A stretch of DNA of 64,000 nt from DASSUW01 sp963830725 (GTDB taxonomy: Bacteria; Actinomycetota; Thermoleophilia; Solirubrobacterales; Solirubrobacteraceae), in the NCBI GenBank assembly GCA_963830725.1, contig CAWHNO010000015.1, forward strand, positions 62,001 to 126,000, written 5' to 3'. The position numbers and the translations under genes are program-made. Below, piece after piece: positions 26,712 to 35,702 of this stretch. The notes beneath the pieces are model-generated. The model was not told the DNA's origin. It saw only the letters and a program-made list of their open reading frames with translations, and searched no databases. Each line of letters begins with the position of its first letter. Within the stretch, counting starts at the first letter, position 1.

Positions 26712-27392
26712 ATGCACGATCTAGCCGCCGACCGCGAGCCGTCGACCGCGACGTTCCTGTTCGCAGACATCGCCGGCTTCACCGCTCTCACCGAGGCACA
26801 TGGAGACGAGCAGGCCGCCATGGTTGTCGCGCGCTTCTGCGACGCGGTCTCGCGCGAGCTGCCCGCCTTCGGCGCGACGCACGTGAAGACGATCGGCGAC
26901 GCGCTCATGCTGCGCATTCCCGATCCCGCGCAGGCCGTGATCCTCGGCCTGCGGATCGCCCTCGACCTCCTGCACGGCCACCGCGCGCCGGCGGTCCGCG
27001 TCGGCCTCCACCACGGGCCTGCGATCGAGCGCGACGGCGACTACTTCGGAGCCGCCGTCAACCTCGCGGCGCGCGTCTCGGCGGCAGCGACCGGAGGCGA
27101 GGTGCTGCTGACCGGGCAGACCGCCGCACTGGCACGGCACGTCGAGGGCGTGCGCTACGAGTCCCGCGGGTGTCCGACGCTACGCAACGTCCGCGATCCC
27201 GTCGAGTTGGTCGCCGCGGTCCGCCACGGGCAGACCAGAGAGCACCGGTTCGCGATCGACCCGGTCTGCCGTATCGTCGTCGACCCCGAGTACGCCGCCG
27301 GCCAGCTCGTCATCGACGACACCGTGTACTTCTTCTGCTCCCTGGCCTGCGCCGGGGCCTTCGCCCGCCAACCCGAGCGATTCATCGACTAG
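26712..27392 (+). CDS. Class III nucleotide cyclase fused to a YHS domain
   Basis: 226 residues. Residues about 10-165 form a class III adenylyl/guanylyl cyclase catalytic domain: first metal Asp in FLFADIAGFTALTEAHGD, second metal Asp in HVKTIGDALML with the substrate-specifying Lys, and the transition-state N-x-x-x-R in DYFGAAVNLAARV. Residues about 178-226 form a YHS domain (IDPVCRIVVDPEY, then YFFCSLACAGAFARQPERF) with the two-site Cys pattern associated with metal binding. The combination suggests a metal- or redox-responsive cyclase; that coupling is inference. Cytoplasmic, no membrane segment. Confidence 0.9.
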   Translation: MHDLAADREPSTATFLFADIAGFTALTEAHGDEQAAMVVARFCDAVSRELPAFGATHVKTIGDALMLRIPDPAQAVILGLRIALDLLHGHRAPAVRVGLHHGPAIERDGDYFGAAVNLAARVSAAATGGEVLLTGQTAALARHVEGVRYESRGCPTLRNVRDPVELVAAVRHGQTREHRFAIDPVCRIVVDPEYAAGQLVIDDTVYFFCSLACAGAFARQPERFID

Positions 27393-27500
27393 CGCGCGAG
27401 GATCCGAGTGCCGTCGCGCCACCACCCGTATGCCGCTTCAATCGTCGACGGCCCCCAGGCTCGCTTGCACCTTCCCGCGGCCAACCGGTATGAGTAGCTG

Positions 27501-27743
27501 GTGAACGCTCCGCGCAACCGGCGCATCTGGCACTTCGAGGCCGAGGCGTTGTGCGACGCCCTCGACGAGGCGGGCGCCTGGCAGACCGCCGTGCGGATCC
27601 GCGTCGCCCACCACCAGGCGCTGCGACACCGCCCCGAGGGAACGGCCTTCGACCTGCGCCCGACGCCCGAGGACGTCGCACCGCTGAACCTCGCGCTCGA
27701 CATCCTGCGCGCCGAGCGCGCACGCGAGCGCCGGCTGGCGTAG
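27501..27743 (+). CDS. Hypothetical protein
   Basis: 80 residues, mostly helical (HFEAEALCDALDEAGAWQTA, LNLALDILRAERARERRLA). No family recognised. It follows the cyclase-YHS gene by 108 bp in the same direction and may be expressed with it. Stop is convergent with the hydrogenase maturation peptidase gene. Confidence 0.6.
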   Translation: MNAPRNRRIWHFEAEALCDALDEAGAWQTAVRIRVAHHQALRHRPEGTAFDLRPTPEDVAPLNLALDILRAERARERRLA

Positions 27744-27803
27744 CCCGCATGGAAGTGCGGTCCGCGCCACTGCGCCTCGGCGGTGGTGGCTGTACCGCAG
27801 GTC

Positions 27804-28292
27804 TCAGCCGAATCGCTCGGCGCGAACGACGCCGCACTCGAGCAGGAGCAGGCGAACGGCGGTCGGGAGCGCGGCTTCGAGCGGCGCGCTCAGACGGTCG
27901 CTGAACGTCCGAATCTCGCTGACCTCCGCGCCGATCAAGACAACGTCGGGCACGTCATGCGGGAGGACTGCGAGGGCGGCCAGGAGGCCGCTCACCCCCA
28001 GCTCGTGCAGGCTGAGCTCGCCGCCAGGGGGTTCGAGATCGCTCGGGACGAGCCGGTGCACGGTCCCGATGCGGCCGCCTGTCCGCACGGCGTCGACGAC
28101 CACCGCCTTGGCGCAGCCCTCGAAGTAGGGAAGCGCGTCCAGGCCCGCCGTGCCGCCGTCGAACGCCGCCACACTCCTGGGAAGGCCACCGCGTTCGCGG
28201 AGGCGCCGCAACACGTGCTGCCCGAAGCCGTCGTCTCCATGCCAACGGTTGCCGAAACAGATGACGTGCGCAGACGACGGTCCGCCGCTCAC
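27804..28292 (-). CDS. [NiFe]-hydrogenase maturation peptidase (HycI/HyaD, peptidase M52)
   Basis: 162 residues from a GTG at 28292 that overlaps the stop of the hydrogenase large subunit by 3 bases. CFGNRWHGDDGFGQHV matches the nickel-sensing G-N-x4-D-D-G-x-G motif of M52 peptidases, and VVVDAVRTGG supplies the second conserved aspartate. The enzyme clips the C-terminal tail of the large subunit after nickel insertion. Position directly after the large subunit supports a dedicated partner. Confidence 0.87.
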   Translation of the reverse strand: MSGGPSSAHVICFGNRWHGDDGFGQHVLRRLRERGGLPRSVAAFDGGTAGLDALPYFEGCAKAVVVDAVRTGGRIGTVHRLVPSDLEPPGGELSLHELGVSGLLAALAVLPHDVPDVVLIGAEVSEIRTFSDRLSAPLEAALPTAVRLLLLECGVVRAERFG

Positions 28293-29377
28293 GCGAACGT
28301 GAACGCCCTGCGCGGGACGCCCTTGGTGCTCGCGAGATGCACGGTGCAGACGAGGCACGCGTCGTGGGACCGCACGACGTGGAACAGCTCGACGGGGTTG
28401 TCGAGATCCTCGATCTCCATCCCGACGAAGCTTTCCTCCCAGTGCCCGCGACGGCCCGCCGTGTCGCGCGGAGAGCCGTTCCAGGCCGTCGGCGTGATGA
28501 TCTGGTAGTTCGCGATCTTGCCGTCCCTGATCTTCACCCAGTGGCACAGGCTGCCGCGCGCGGCGTTGATCGCCCCGACCCCGTCTCCGTCGGGCTGGGC
28601 GTCGACGGGGATGAACGTCGGCTCGTCGATGTGGTCGCGCAGCGCGCTCACCGTCTGGCGCATCGCGTCGAGCGTCACCACGGGCCGATGCAGCCGCGTG
28701 AACTGCCGTAGCCATGTGGTGGCCCCGTCCGTGGCGAACAACGAGCGGATGAGCGGATCGCCGGCCAGCACCAGGTCCGCCAGCGGCCCGAGCTGGACCA
28801 CGTGGTCCTTGTAGCGGGTCGCCTTCGCGTAGCTGTACGCCTCGCCTTCCGCGTCATCCGGGACGGTCTCGCTGTCCCACGGATGGCGGGCGCCGCCGGG
28901 GTCGACGAGTGGCGAAGGAAGCCGATACGGACGGTCTCGGCGGCGAGGCGGCCCTTGAACGGCGGCTCGAAGAGCTCCATGACGCGGGCGTACTGCGGGT
29001 GGTCGCGATACGCGCGATTGCAGAAGTCCGGCGTGAACATCAGGAAGGTGTGGCGTGCGTCGCTCATCACCGACTCGGCCATGAGGCAGAGGTTGCGGAT
29101 GCGGGTGCCGTTCGGTGCGACCGGGGCTGCCGTAGGCGGTCTCGAGCGCCGAGGCCGCGGCGTAGAGCTGCGAGGTCGAGCAGATGCCGCAGATGCGCGG
29201 GGCGATGACCAGCGCGTCGCCCGGGTCGCGGCCCGTGAGGATCTGCTCGAAGCCGCGGTACATCGTCCCCACGCACCACGCGTCGGTCACGGTGTGATCC
29301 TCGAGCTCGAGGCGAACCTCCATGTCGCCCTCGACCCGGTTGAGGTCCATCTTGATCGTGTGCCGCTCAGGCGGCAC
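28289..29377 (-). pseudogene. [NiFe]-hydrogenase large subunit, two compensating frameshifts
   Basis: GTG start at 29377 overlaps the small-subunit stop. N-terminal KMDLNRVEGDMEVRLELED, first nickel motif RICGICSTSQ near residue 63, second nickel motif DACLVCTVH near the C-terminus (usual D-P-C is D-A-C), followed by a 15-residue tail that a maturation peptidase would remove. Between about 29130 and 28905 the frame shifts: an extra C in a four-C run, then one missing C restores the frame; the middle reads SDARHTFLMFTPDFCNRAYR in the alternate phase. Corrected length 362 residues. Binds the NiFe site for H2 oxidation or evolution; without a Tat signal on its partner it is probably cytoplasmic. 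Likely sequence error. Confidence 0.87.
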
Positions 29378-30128
29378 GGGGCAACTCCCGATGCTTGAAC
29401 AGCGGCTTCGAGAGCGGGAACTTCGGCCCGATGCAGCCGTAGCAGGCGTAGCCGACCTTGTCCGCCGTGCGACAGCGCCGCTCATCCGGATCGGAGAGGC
29501 ATGGCTTCTGCGTTGACGGACGCCCCATGCGGTCGAGCTCGAGGTCGCGCCCCTCGAGGAGCGAGCTCATGGTCTCGATCATCGTCGTCGCGTCGGCCGG
29601 GCACGCGCTGAGGTTGATGACGGGCATTCCGGCGCGGGAGCGCCACTCGGGGGCCAGCAGGCCTCCCGGCCGGCTGTTGGTGTACTGCAGGCCGGTGGAC
29701 TCGGAGGGGTTCGGCGGCGCAGCCGGGATGCCCCCGAAGGAAGCACAGCTGCCCATGGCAAGAACGTACTCCGCCCGCTCACAGAGGGCGGCCACGAGGT
29801 CACGCTTCGGTCTGCCTTCGAACACGTCGAAGCGCCCGCTGCCGTTCGGCCCGTGGATGATGCTGCCCTCCACGCACAAGAGCGTGAGGTCCTGCTCTCC
29901 ATCGACGATGCGCTCGATCAGCGCAGCCGCCTGTCTCGGCGACTCCGGGGACAATGACGGATGCCAGAGCAGCCCGACGTCGTGCTCGGCGAGAAAGCCA
30001 GGCAGCGTGTCGCCGCGCTTGCCGCGCCCTTCGGCACCCAGGATCGCCATGCTCTCCCCGCTACACGAACCGCACGCCATCCACAGCAGCGTCGGCTTCC
30101 CGTCGCGGGTTGTCCCGGGCGCGTCCAT
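29367..30128 (-). CDS. [NiFe]-hydrogenase small subunit
   Basis: 253 residues. Iron-sulfur electron-transfer subunit. Proximal cluster cysteines in MACGSCSGESM near residue 19, AMGSCASFGG near 124 and LSACPADATT near 173; further cysteines (KPCLSDPDERRC, YACYGCIGPKFPLSKP) fit medial/distal clusters. No twin-arginine signal peptide, so the enzyme should be cytoplasmic or peripheral, unlike periplasmic uptake hydrogenases. The large subunit start overlaps its stop. The hydrogenase group cannot be fixed by eye. No hyp genes are in the window. Confidence 0.88.
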   Translation of the reverse strand: MDAPGTTRDGKPTLLWMACGSCSGESMAILGAEGRGKRGDTLPGFLAEHDVGLLWHPSLSPESPRQAAALIERIVDGEQDLTLLCVEGSIIHGPNGSGRFDVFEGRPKRDLVAALCERAEYVLAMGSCASFGGIPAAPPNPSESTGLQYTNSRPGGLLAPEWRSRAGMPVINLSACPADATTMIETMSSLLEGRDLELDRMGRPSTQKPCLSDPDERRCRTADKVGYACYGCIGPKFPLSKPLFKHRELPRAA

Positions 30129-30227
30129 TGCGAAGTAGGACGCGTTCGCCCGAGCCGCTATTCCAGATGTGGCACGTGCGGGTCTTCCGCCGGGGACGTG
30201 GCGCGTTCTGGCCAGCCGGAGAGTAGG

Positions 30228-30662
30228 TCACACCGATGTCGACTGAAGGTCCATGTCAGCGGCGACCATGCGGGCGACCGTGACCACGGCGAGCATCGTC
30301 ATGACGACGGCGCTGGCGACGCACCATTGGCAGATCGCATCGATCACCGCGACCTCCACGTAGGTCAGGTAGAAACTGAAGCCCGCTCCGGCGAGGGCCA
30401 CGAACGCCGTCGCTGATCGACCCGTCGCTCCGGGTAGCGCAAGCGCGCCGAGGATGGCCAGGTAGCCGACCAGCCCGAGCACGGCTACCGGCACGTCGGC
30501 CAGATCGGCGTAGCGCGAGCTCTGGACCCGCTCGCAGGCAGCGCCGCCGCCGACGCAGAACGGCTCGAGCTCGGCGTAGTGCACCCAGGTCAGGTATCCC
30601 GCGATCGCGGCGCCGATGACGGCGAGCGCGGCGGCCGCAACGGTGAGTCGCCGGCCGGTCAC
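30228..30662 (-). CDS. Vitamin K epoxide reductase (VKOR) family protein
   Basis: 144 residues with four hydrophobic helices (VAAAALAVIGAAIAGYLTWV, VAVLGLVGYLAILGALAL, TAFVALAGAGFSFYLTYVEV, VVMTMLAVVTVARMVAA). Active-site CQWC lies at the start of the last helix and the partner cysteines are in EPFCVGGGAACERV. VKOR re-oxidises DsbA-type proteins using quinone, replacing DsbB in actinobacteria. Its ATG overlaps the stop of the upstream DsbA-like gene (ATGA arrangement), so the pair is translationally coupled. Confidence 0.93.
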   Translation of the reverse strand: MTGRRLTVAAAALAVIGAAIAGYLTWVHYAELEPFCVGGGAACERVQSSRYADLADVPVAVLGLVGYLAILGALALPGATGRSATAFVALAGAGFSFYLTYVEVAVIDAICQWCVASAVVMTMLAVVTVARMVAADMDLQSTSV

Positions 30663-31426
30663 CGGGCGGCGAGCGCGTCGTCGAGCGCCGCGGTGAAGGC
30701 GTCAGGCGTCAGATCGGCGGGCTCGACCTGCGCCAGCGGCCCGTGGCCGCGGCGAAGGTAGAAGGCGGGCGTGGACTCGGAGCCGAGCTTGGAGGCGAGC
30801 TGCTCGGCCTCGGCGAGTTTCCGCTGCGTCGCCGGATGGTCCCGGTCGGCGAGCGCGCGCTGGACGTCGAGGCCCTCGGTCGCCTCGGCGATCCCGCGGA
30901 GGAAGTCGTCGGTGGCGTAGCCGGAGTTCTCGGTGCCCTGGTTGCGGTAGAAGGCGTCCACAAACGGCCACAGGCGGTCTTGGCGGCCGGCGGCGGCTGC
31001 GAGAACCGCGCCCCGGTGCGAGTCCTCGCCGAGGAACGTGCGCAGGTGCAGCTCGAGCCGAACGCGACCCGTGCGCACGTACCGGTCGACGACGGTCGGC
31101 AGCACGTCGCGGGCATAGACCGCGCAGTAGGGGCACTGGAGGTCGGCGAACTCGACGAGCGTGACCGGCGCGTCCGGCGAGCCGAGCGCGATCCCGTCCT
31201 GGGGAAGCCCGTCGAAGAGTGCAGCCACCTCGGCGGGCTGCGCGGCGGCAGGCGTGTCCGCGCGCGAGCTGACCAGAACGGCGGCCGCCACGACGATCAG
31301 CGCGATGCCCGCAAGGGCGCCGAGCCGGATCAGCGCCCGCTGCCGGGCGGCGCGCCGGCGGGCGTCCGCCTCGGCTGCGAGGCGGACGGCACGTGCAGCG
31401 GCTTTGCGCTCGACTCGCGAGCTCAT
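30659..31426 (-). CDS. DsbA-family thioredoxin-like disulfide oxidoreductase
   Basis: 255 residues from the ATG at 31426, with CGAGGAGG upstream. Basic N-terminus, then one membrane anchor (LIRLGALAGIALIVVAAAVL), then a thioredoxin fold with an inserted helical domain. Active site FADLQCPYCAVY near residue 103; cis-proline region ESTPAFYL near 222. Predicted membrane-tethered, extracytoplasmic oxidase that introduces disulfides, recycled by the overlapping VKOR gene. Confidence 0.93.
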   Translation of the reverse strand: MSSRVERKAAARAVRLAAEADARRRAARQRALIRLGALAGIALIVVAAAVLVSSRADTPAAAQPAEVAALFDGLPQDGIALGSPDAPVTLVEFADLQCPYCAVYARDVLPTVVDRYVRTGRVRLELHLRTFLGEDSHRGAVLAAAAGRQDRLWPFVDAFYRNQGTENSGYATDDFLRGIAEATEGLDVQRALADRDHPATQRKLAEAEQLASKLGSESTPAFYLRRGHGPLAQVEPADLTPDAFTAALDDALAAR

Positions 31427-31607
31427 AGTGATCCTCCTCGTGGCATCGTCATCCACGATCAGGATCGGACGCCGCGCTCGCCCGATGGTCCGCAGAAGGG
31501 CCGGAAAGCGATCCGGGGCAACTACGGATCTTGCGTCGCGGCGGCGCGGTCTCGCGCGCGCCGGCACCGCGCGGCTACGATTGCTGCGGCGGCCGTTCGC
31601 GCCGAGC

Positions 31608-32639
31608 ATGACCGAGCAAACCGACTTCTCAGAGCGCTCACGCAGCGACGGGGCGACGTGGGCGACGGCGTTGCATGTGACCAACGGTGATTGCACCGTG
31701 CCGGAGTTGCGCGCAACCGGACTGGCGCATCGCATCGTCTGCTGGCGTGACGCGTTGCACGAGGGCCCGGTGCCCGACGTACCGGCCGACGAGCTGCGAC
31801 GCATCCGCGCGCGCTTCCTGGCCGGCGAGAACGCGGCGGATCTGGGGACCACTGAGGAGTTCGCCGAGCGCGACCGCATCCTGGAGTCCCACCGCGACGG
31901 TCACTACGTGCTGTGGTTCGAGGCCGATCTCTACGATCAGCTGCAGCTGATCCAGATCGTCGCGTCGCTCCACGAGCTGAAGGTGCCGGCGAGCCGGATC
32001 ACGCTCATCTGCATCGGTGAGTACCCCGGCATCGCGCACTTCGGCGGCCTGGGCGAGCTCAAAGCCGATCAGCTCAGGCGGCTGCCGGCGATGGCCGCAA
32101 CGCCACTGACCATCACCGCGCTGGAGCACGCCACGCGCGCCTGGACGCTGTTCCGGGCTCCGGACCCCGGCGGGCTGGGCGAGATCGCGGCGACACCCGT
32201 GCGCGAGCTGCGCTTCCTGGCCGAGGCCTTCGACCGGCTGAGCCGCGAATACCCCTCCACACGCGACGGGCTGTCATTGACCGAACGGCGCATCCTGGCC
32301 GCGGTGGCAGAGGGACCGCCGACGGCCGGAGCGGCGTTCCTCCGCGTCGGTGCCAGAGAGACGCGGCCGTTCCTCGGCGATGCGTTCTGCTTTGACGCGA
32401 TGACCCGCCTCGCCCGGGCGCCCAACCCGCTGCTCGAAGCAGAGCCGGCGGCTGATCCGGTCGGGCCGCACAGCCGGCTGCGCCTCACCGACATCGGCCG
32501 GCGTGTGCTCGACGGCCACGAGGACCAGATCGCCCTGAACGGGATCGACCGCTGGATCGGCGGCGTGCACCTCCACGGCCAAGCGCTGCCATGGCGCTGG
32601 AACGAGGGCACGGAAACGATCACCACACACAGCTCCTAG
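31608..32639 (+). CDS. DUF1835 domain protein
   Basis: 343 residues from the ATG at 31608. The N-terminal 110 residues (ALHVTNGDCTVPELRATG, then IVCWRDALHEGPVP) match DUF1835, an uncharacterised domain often found with regulators. Middle EADLYDQLQLIQIVASLHEL is also conserved in the family. The C-terminal half contains LSLTERRILAAVAEGPPTAG and LRLTDIGRRVLDGHEDQIAL, which resemble winged-helix elements. Possible DNA-binding role; not established. Divergent from the DsbA gene. Confidence 0.8.
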   Translation: MTEQTDFSERSRSDGATWATALHVTNGDCTVPELRATGLAHRIVCWRDALHEGPVPDVPADELRRIRARFLAGENAADLGTTEEFAERDRILESHRDGHYVLWFEADLYDQLQLIQIVASLHELKVPASRITLICIGEYPGIAHFGGLGELKADQLRRLPAMAATPLTITALEHATRAWTLFRAPDPGGLGEIAATPVRELRFLAEAFDRLSREYPSTRDGLSLTERRILAAVAEGPPTAGAAFLRVGARETRPFLGDAFCFDAMTRLARAPNPLLEAEPAADPVGPHSRLRLTDIGRRVLDGHEDQIALNGIDRWIGGVHLHGQALPWRWNEGTETITTHSS

Positions 32640-32644
32640 TTCGC

Positions 32645-33505
32645 TCAGTCGCCGTTCGCGACGAAGGCCTCGAGGCGCAGTCCGGCGACGCGGGCCGGGT
32701 CGGCCAGTGCCTCGATCGCCGTGATCCGGCCGTCGACGATCGTGAAGGCGAGCACCGCGACCGGCGCACCCGCCTCGGTGGCGACGAAGCCGGCGGCGCC
32801 GTCGACGATCACGGGGTGCGCCACGCGCGTGGCCGCGAAGGACCGCGCCCTGGTCGCGACCGCCCGGGCGCCCTGGATGATCTGCAACGCGCCGCCGCCA
32901 TCGTCGGTGCGCACGACGACGTCGGGATCGAGCACGGCGAGCAGGCGTTCGAAGTCGCCGTCGCGGCTGGCGGCCAGGAACGCGTCGACGACCTGCCGGT
33001 CGGCCGTGGGCGCGTCACGATCCGCGCCCTGGACGCGGCGCCGCGCCCGCGACGCCAGCTGCCGCGCCGCGGCCGGTGACCGGTCGACGATCGGCGCGAT
33101 GTCCTCGAACGGCACCGCGAACACGTCGTGGAGCACGAACGCCAGGCGCTCGGCAGGCTGCAGCGTCTCCAGCACGACGAGCAACGCGGCCCCGACCGCG
33201 TCGGCGGCCAGCGCCTCCCCCTCCGGGTCTGGCGCGACGTCGTCCGCCCGTGTGATCACCGGATCGGGCAGCCGCCCGGCCTCCAGCGCCTGCTCGCGAC
33301 GGCGCTTGCGCGCATCGAGCATCGTCAGGCACACGCGCGAGACGACCGTCGTCAGCCAGCCGCCGATGTTGTCGACATCGCTGGTGTCGGCGCGGTTGAC
33401 GCGCAGCCATGCCTCTTGGAGCGCGTCGTCGGCCTCGGCCCGCGAGCCGAGGATGCGCGTGGCCACCGCATGCAGGTGAGCGCGGTGTGCCTCGAATGCG
33501 TCCAT
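32645..33505 (-). CDS. ECF-type RNA polymerase sigma factor, ECF41/SigJ group
   Basis: 286 residues. Region 2: AEADDALQEAWLRVNRADTS and GGWLTTVVSRVCLTMLDARK; region 4: LQPAERLAFVLHDVFAVPFE and DIAPIVDRSPAAARQLASRA. The last 110 residues form a SnoaL-like domain including RTDDGGGALQ, the DGGG signature of ECF41 sigma factors. This fused domain replaces a separate anti-sigma factor by modulating the sigma core. Classic targets are neighbouring oxidoreductase or carboxymuconolactone-decarboxylase genes; none is adjacent here, so the regulon is unknown. Confidence 0.9.
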   Translation of the reverse strand: MDAFEAHRAHLHAVATRILGSRAEADDALQEAWLRVNRADTSDVDNIGGWLTTVVSRVCLTMLDARKRRREQALEAGRLPDPVITRADDVAPDPEGEALAADAVGAALLVVLETLQPAERLAFVLHDVFAVPFEDIAPIVDRSPAAARQLASRARRRVQGADRDAPTADRQVVDAFLAASRDGDFERLLAVLDPDVVVRTDDGGGALQIIQGARAVATRARSFAATRVAHPVIVDGAAGFVATEAGAPVAVLAFTIVDGRITAIEALADPARVAGLRLEAFVANGD

Positions 33506-33601
33506 CTCGTCACATCCTCGCGATCTGGTTGGTCAAGGGATGACCGACGTCAACCGCCGTATGTGACAACGCGTGTGGCGGAGATACGGCAACCGTGGGC
33601 G

Positions 33602-35227
33602 TCAGCTGAGCGCGCCGAGGAGCTTCGGCGCCACCTGCTTCTTGCGGCTCATCACGCCGGGCAGGTCGACGACGCCGTCGTAGTCCCCGGCGCCGAAGGC
33701 GCGCTCGACGACGGCGCCGTCGCCCGAGGTGTAGAGCCGTGTCCCCTTGCCCATGATGTCGGTCACCATCAGCGCGACGAGGACATGGCCCTCCCGTTCG
33801 CGGACGGCGTCGAGCGCTGAGAGGAGCTCCTGCCTGCGCTCGTCAAGCGTCTGGCCGACCGTCTCCACCTGGGCGATGCGGAGGGTCTGGTCGCTGCCGG
33901 CGTCGTACTCCTTCGCGTCGCGCGCGACGATGTCGTCGGCGGCCACGCGCGTGAGGTCCGACGTGCGCTCGAACATCTCGCGGCCGAACTCGACCGCATC
34001 CAGCGCGAGCACCTGCTCGAGATAGGCGATCACCGCGCGGTCGCGATCCGTCGTGGTCGGCGAGTTGAGGATCACCGTGTCGGAGAGGATCGCGCCCAGC
34101 AGCAGTGTCGCCGCCGGGCGGCTCGGCTCCATGCCGTTCTGACGGAAGCGCTCGATCACCAGCGTCGACGTCGATCCCACCGGATCGAACGTCGCCCGCA
34201 CCGGCACCCGCGTCTCGATCGAGCCGATGTGGTGATGATCGAGGATCTCGACGATCTCGGCGTGCTCCACGCCGACCACGCTCTGCGCCTGCTCGGCATG
34301 GTCCACGAGCAGCACGCGCCGGGGCTCGGGGCTGACGAGGTCCGAGCGCGTGACCAGACCCACGGGACGCCGATCGGCGTCCACGACCACGGCCGCCCGG
34401 TAATCCACATCCTTGACCGTCTCCGCGATGTCGGTGACCAGGTCCTCCCGCTCGACGACCAATGGCTCGCGATCCATCAGCGACCGGCACGGGGCAGACA
34501 GCGTGATCATGCGCGCGCTCACGTAGCTGTCCAGCGGCGAGGCGACCACGGCGGTGCCGCGCGCACGGGCGAGCTCGAGCGTGCCCTCGTCCGCCGTGGT
34601 GCCGTTGGTGATCACGAGCAGGCCGACGCCGACCTCGATCGCGATCCGCTGTGCCGCCGGCCGGTCACCGACCACCACCACGTCGCCCGCGGCGAAGCCC
34701 ATCGGAAGCGACGCGCTCGCCATCGCCAGGACCCAGACACGACCCGTCACCTCGGCGTCAGGCTCCCCCACCAGCTGCTCGCCCTCCAGGACGCCTGCGA
34801 TCGCGCCGATCGCCGTGGGGGCGTCCAGCCGCGACGCCTCGCGCGACTCGCGCACATACCGGCGCGCGAGCGCGCGCTCGGTCATCACGCCCGTCAGCTT
34901 CCCGCCGTCGTCGACCAACGGCACCAGATCGACCTCGTCGCGGGCCATGATCAGGCCCACCGTTCGCACCGGCTCGCCGTGGCTCGCCAGTGGAAAGCGC
35001 TCGCGCATGACGTCGCGCACCCGCAGCAACACGTGCGGCAGCAGCTCCGGCTCCGGCGCGCCGGCGCGCTCGAGCACCCACCGCGTCTGCGCGTTCAGAT
35101 TCCCCAGCCGCACCGGCACGTAGTCGTTGTCCGGGTCGAGCCGCCGCCTGAGCTCCGCATAGCCCACCGCGGACGCGATCGAATCCGTGTCGGGGTTCCT
35201 GTGCCCGGTCACGTAGATCGGCTTCAC
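33602..35227 (-). CDS. Manganese-dependent inorganic pyrophosphatase with CBS and DRTGG domains
   Basis: 541 residues from a GTG at 35227. DHH-family core: YVTGHRNPDTDSIASAVGYA at the N-terminus and LDHHHIGSIET near residue 330, with DHH-associated C-terminal domain. Between them are two CBS modules (FPLASHGEPVRTVGLIMARD; YRAAVVVDADRRPVGLVTRS) flanking a DRTGG domain. This is the architecture of CBS-PPases, which are regulated by adenine nucleotides and diadenosine polyphosphates. Hydrolyses pyrophosphate in the cytoplasm. Single gene, convergent context on neither side. Confidence 0.92.
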   Translation of the reverse strand: MKPIYVTGHRNPDTDSIASAVGYAELRRRLDPDNDYVPVRLGNLNAQTRWVLERAGAPEPELLPHVLLRVRDVMRERFPLASHGEPVRTVGLIMARDEVDLVPLVDDGGKLTGVMTERALARRYVRESREASRLDAPTAIGAIAGVLEGEQLVGEPDAEVTGRVWVLAMASASLPMGFAAGDVVVVGDRPAAQRIAIEVGVGLLVITNGTTADEGTLELARARGTAVVASPLDSYVSARMITLSAPCRSLMDREPLVVEREDLVTDIAETVKDVDYRAAVVVDADRRPVGLVTRSDLVSPEPRRVLLVDHAEQAQSVVGVEHAEIVEILDHHHIGSIETRVPVRATFDPVGSTSTLVIERFRQNGMEPSRPAATLLLGAILSDTVILNSPTTTDRDRAVIAYLEQVLALDAVEFGREMFERTSDLTRVAADDIVARDAKEYDAGSDQTLRIAQVETVGQTLDERRQELLSALDAVREREGHVLVALMVTDIMGKGTRLYTSGDGAVVERAFGAGDYDGVVDLPGVMSRKKQVAPKLLGALS

Positions 35228-35336
35228 CCGGCAATCATCCAGCGTCGGGGCGGCGCTTGCGATCTTCCGGCGAGTGACGCGGAACCGGTCAGGCGGCGAG
35301 GAAGTCGCGGATGTCGTCGACGACGGTATCGAGACA

Positions 35337-35702
35337 CTAGGAGGACTTCGCTCCGACGGGGACCTCGATCTCACGCTTGAGGATCTTGCCGGTCGGGCCC
35401 TTGGGCAGTTCGTCGACGAACCAGATGCGGCGCGGGCACTTGTAGGCGGCCACGCGCTCCCTGGCGTGCGCCCGGAGCGCCGCGGCGTCGGCGTCCGCCC
35501 CGTCCTTGAGCACTACGGCGGCGCCGACCTCCTCGCCGAGATCGTCGTGGGGCACCCCGACCACCGCGCAGTCGCGGACCGCGGGATGCTCGTAGAGGAC
35601 CTCCTCGATCTCGCGCGGGTACACGTTGTACCCGCCGCGGATGATCATGTCCTTCTTGCGGTCGACGATGAAGAAGTAGCCGTCCTCGACAAGCGGGCGT
35701 GC
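35337..35702 (-). pseudogene. C-terminal fragment of an AMP-dependent acyl-CoA synthetase/ligase
   Basis: About 120 residues: FFIVDRKKDMIIRGGYNVYP, EIEEVLYEHPAVRDCAVVGV, and the end PTGKILKREIEVPVG with the catalytic lysine of the C-terminal subdomain. The large N-terminal adenylate-forming domain is missing; homology stops abruptly near 35702 where a plus-strand LuxR fragment begins. Not functional as an adenylating enzyme. Looks like a deletion scar. Confidence 0.75.
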
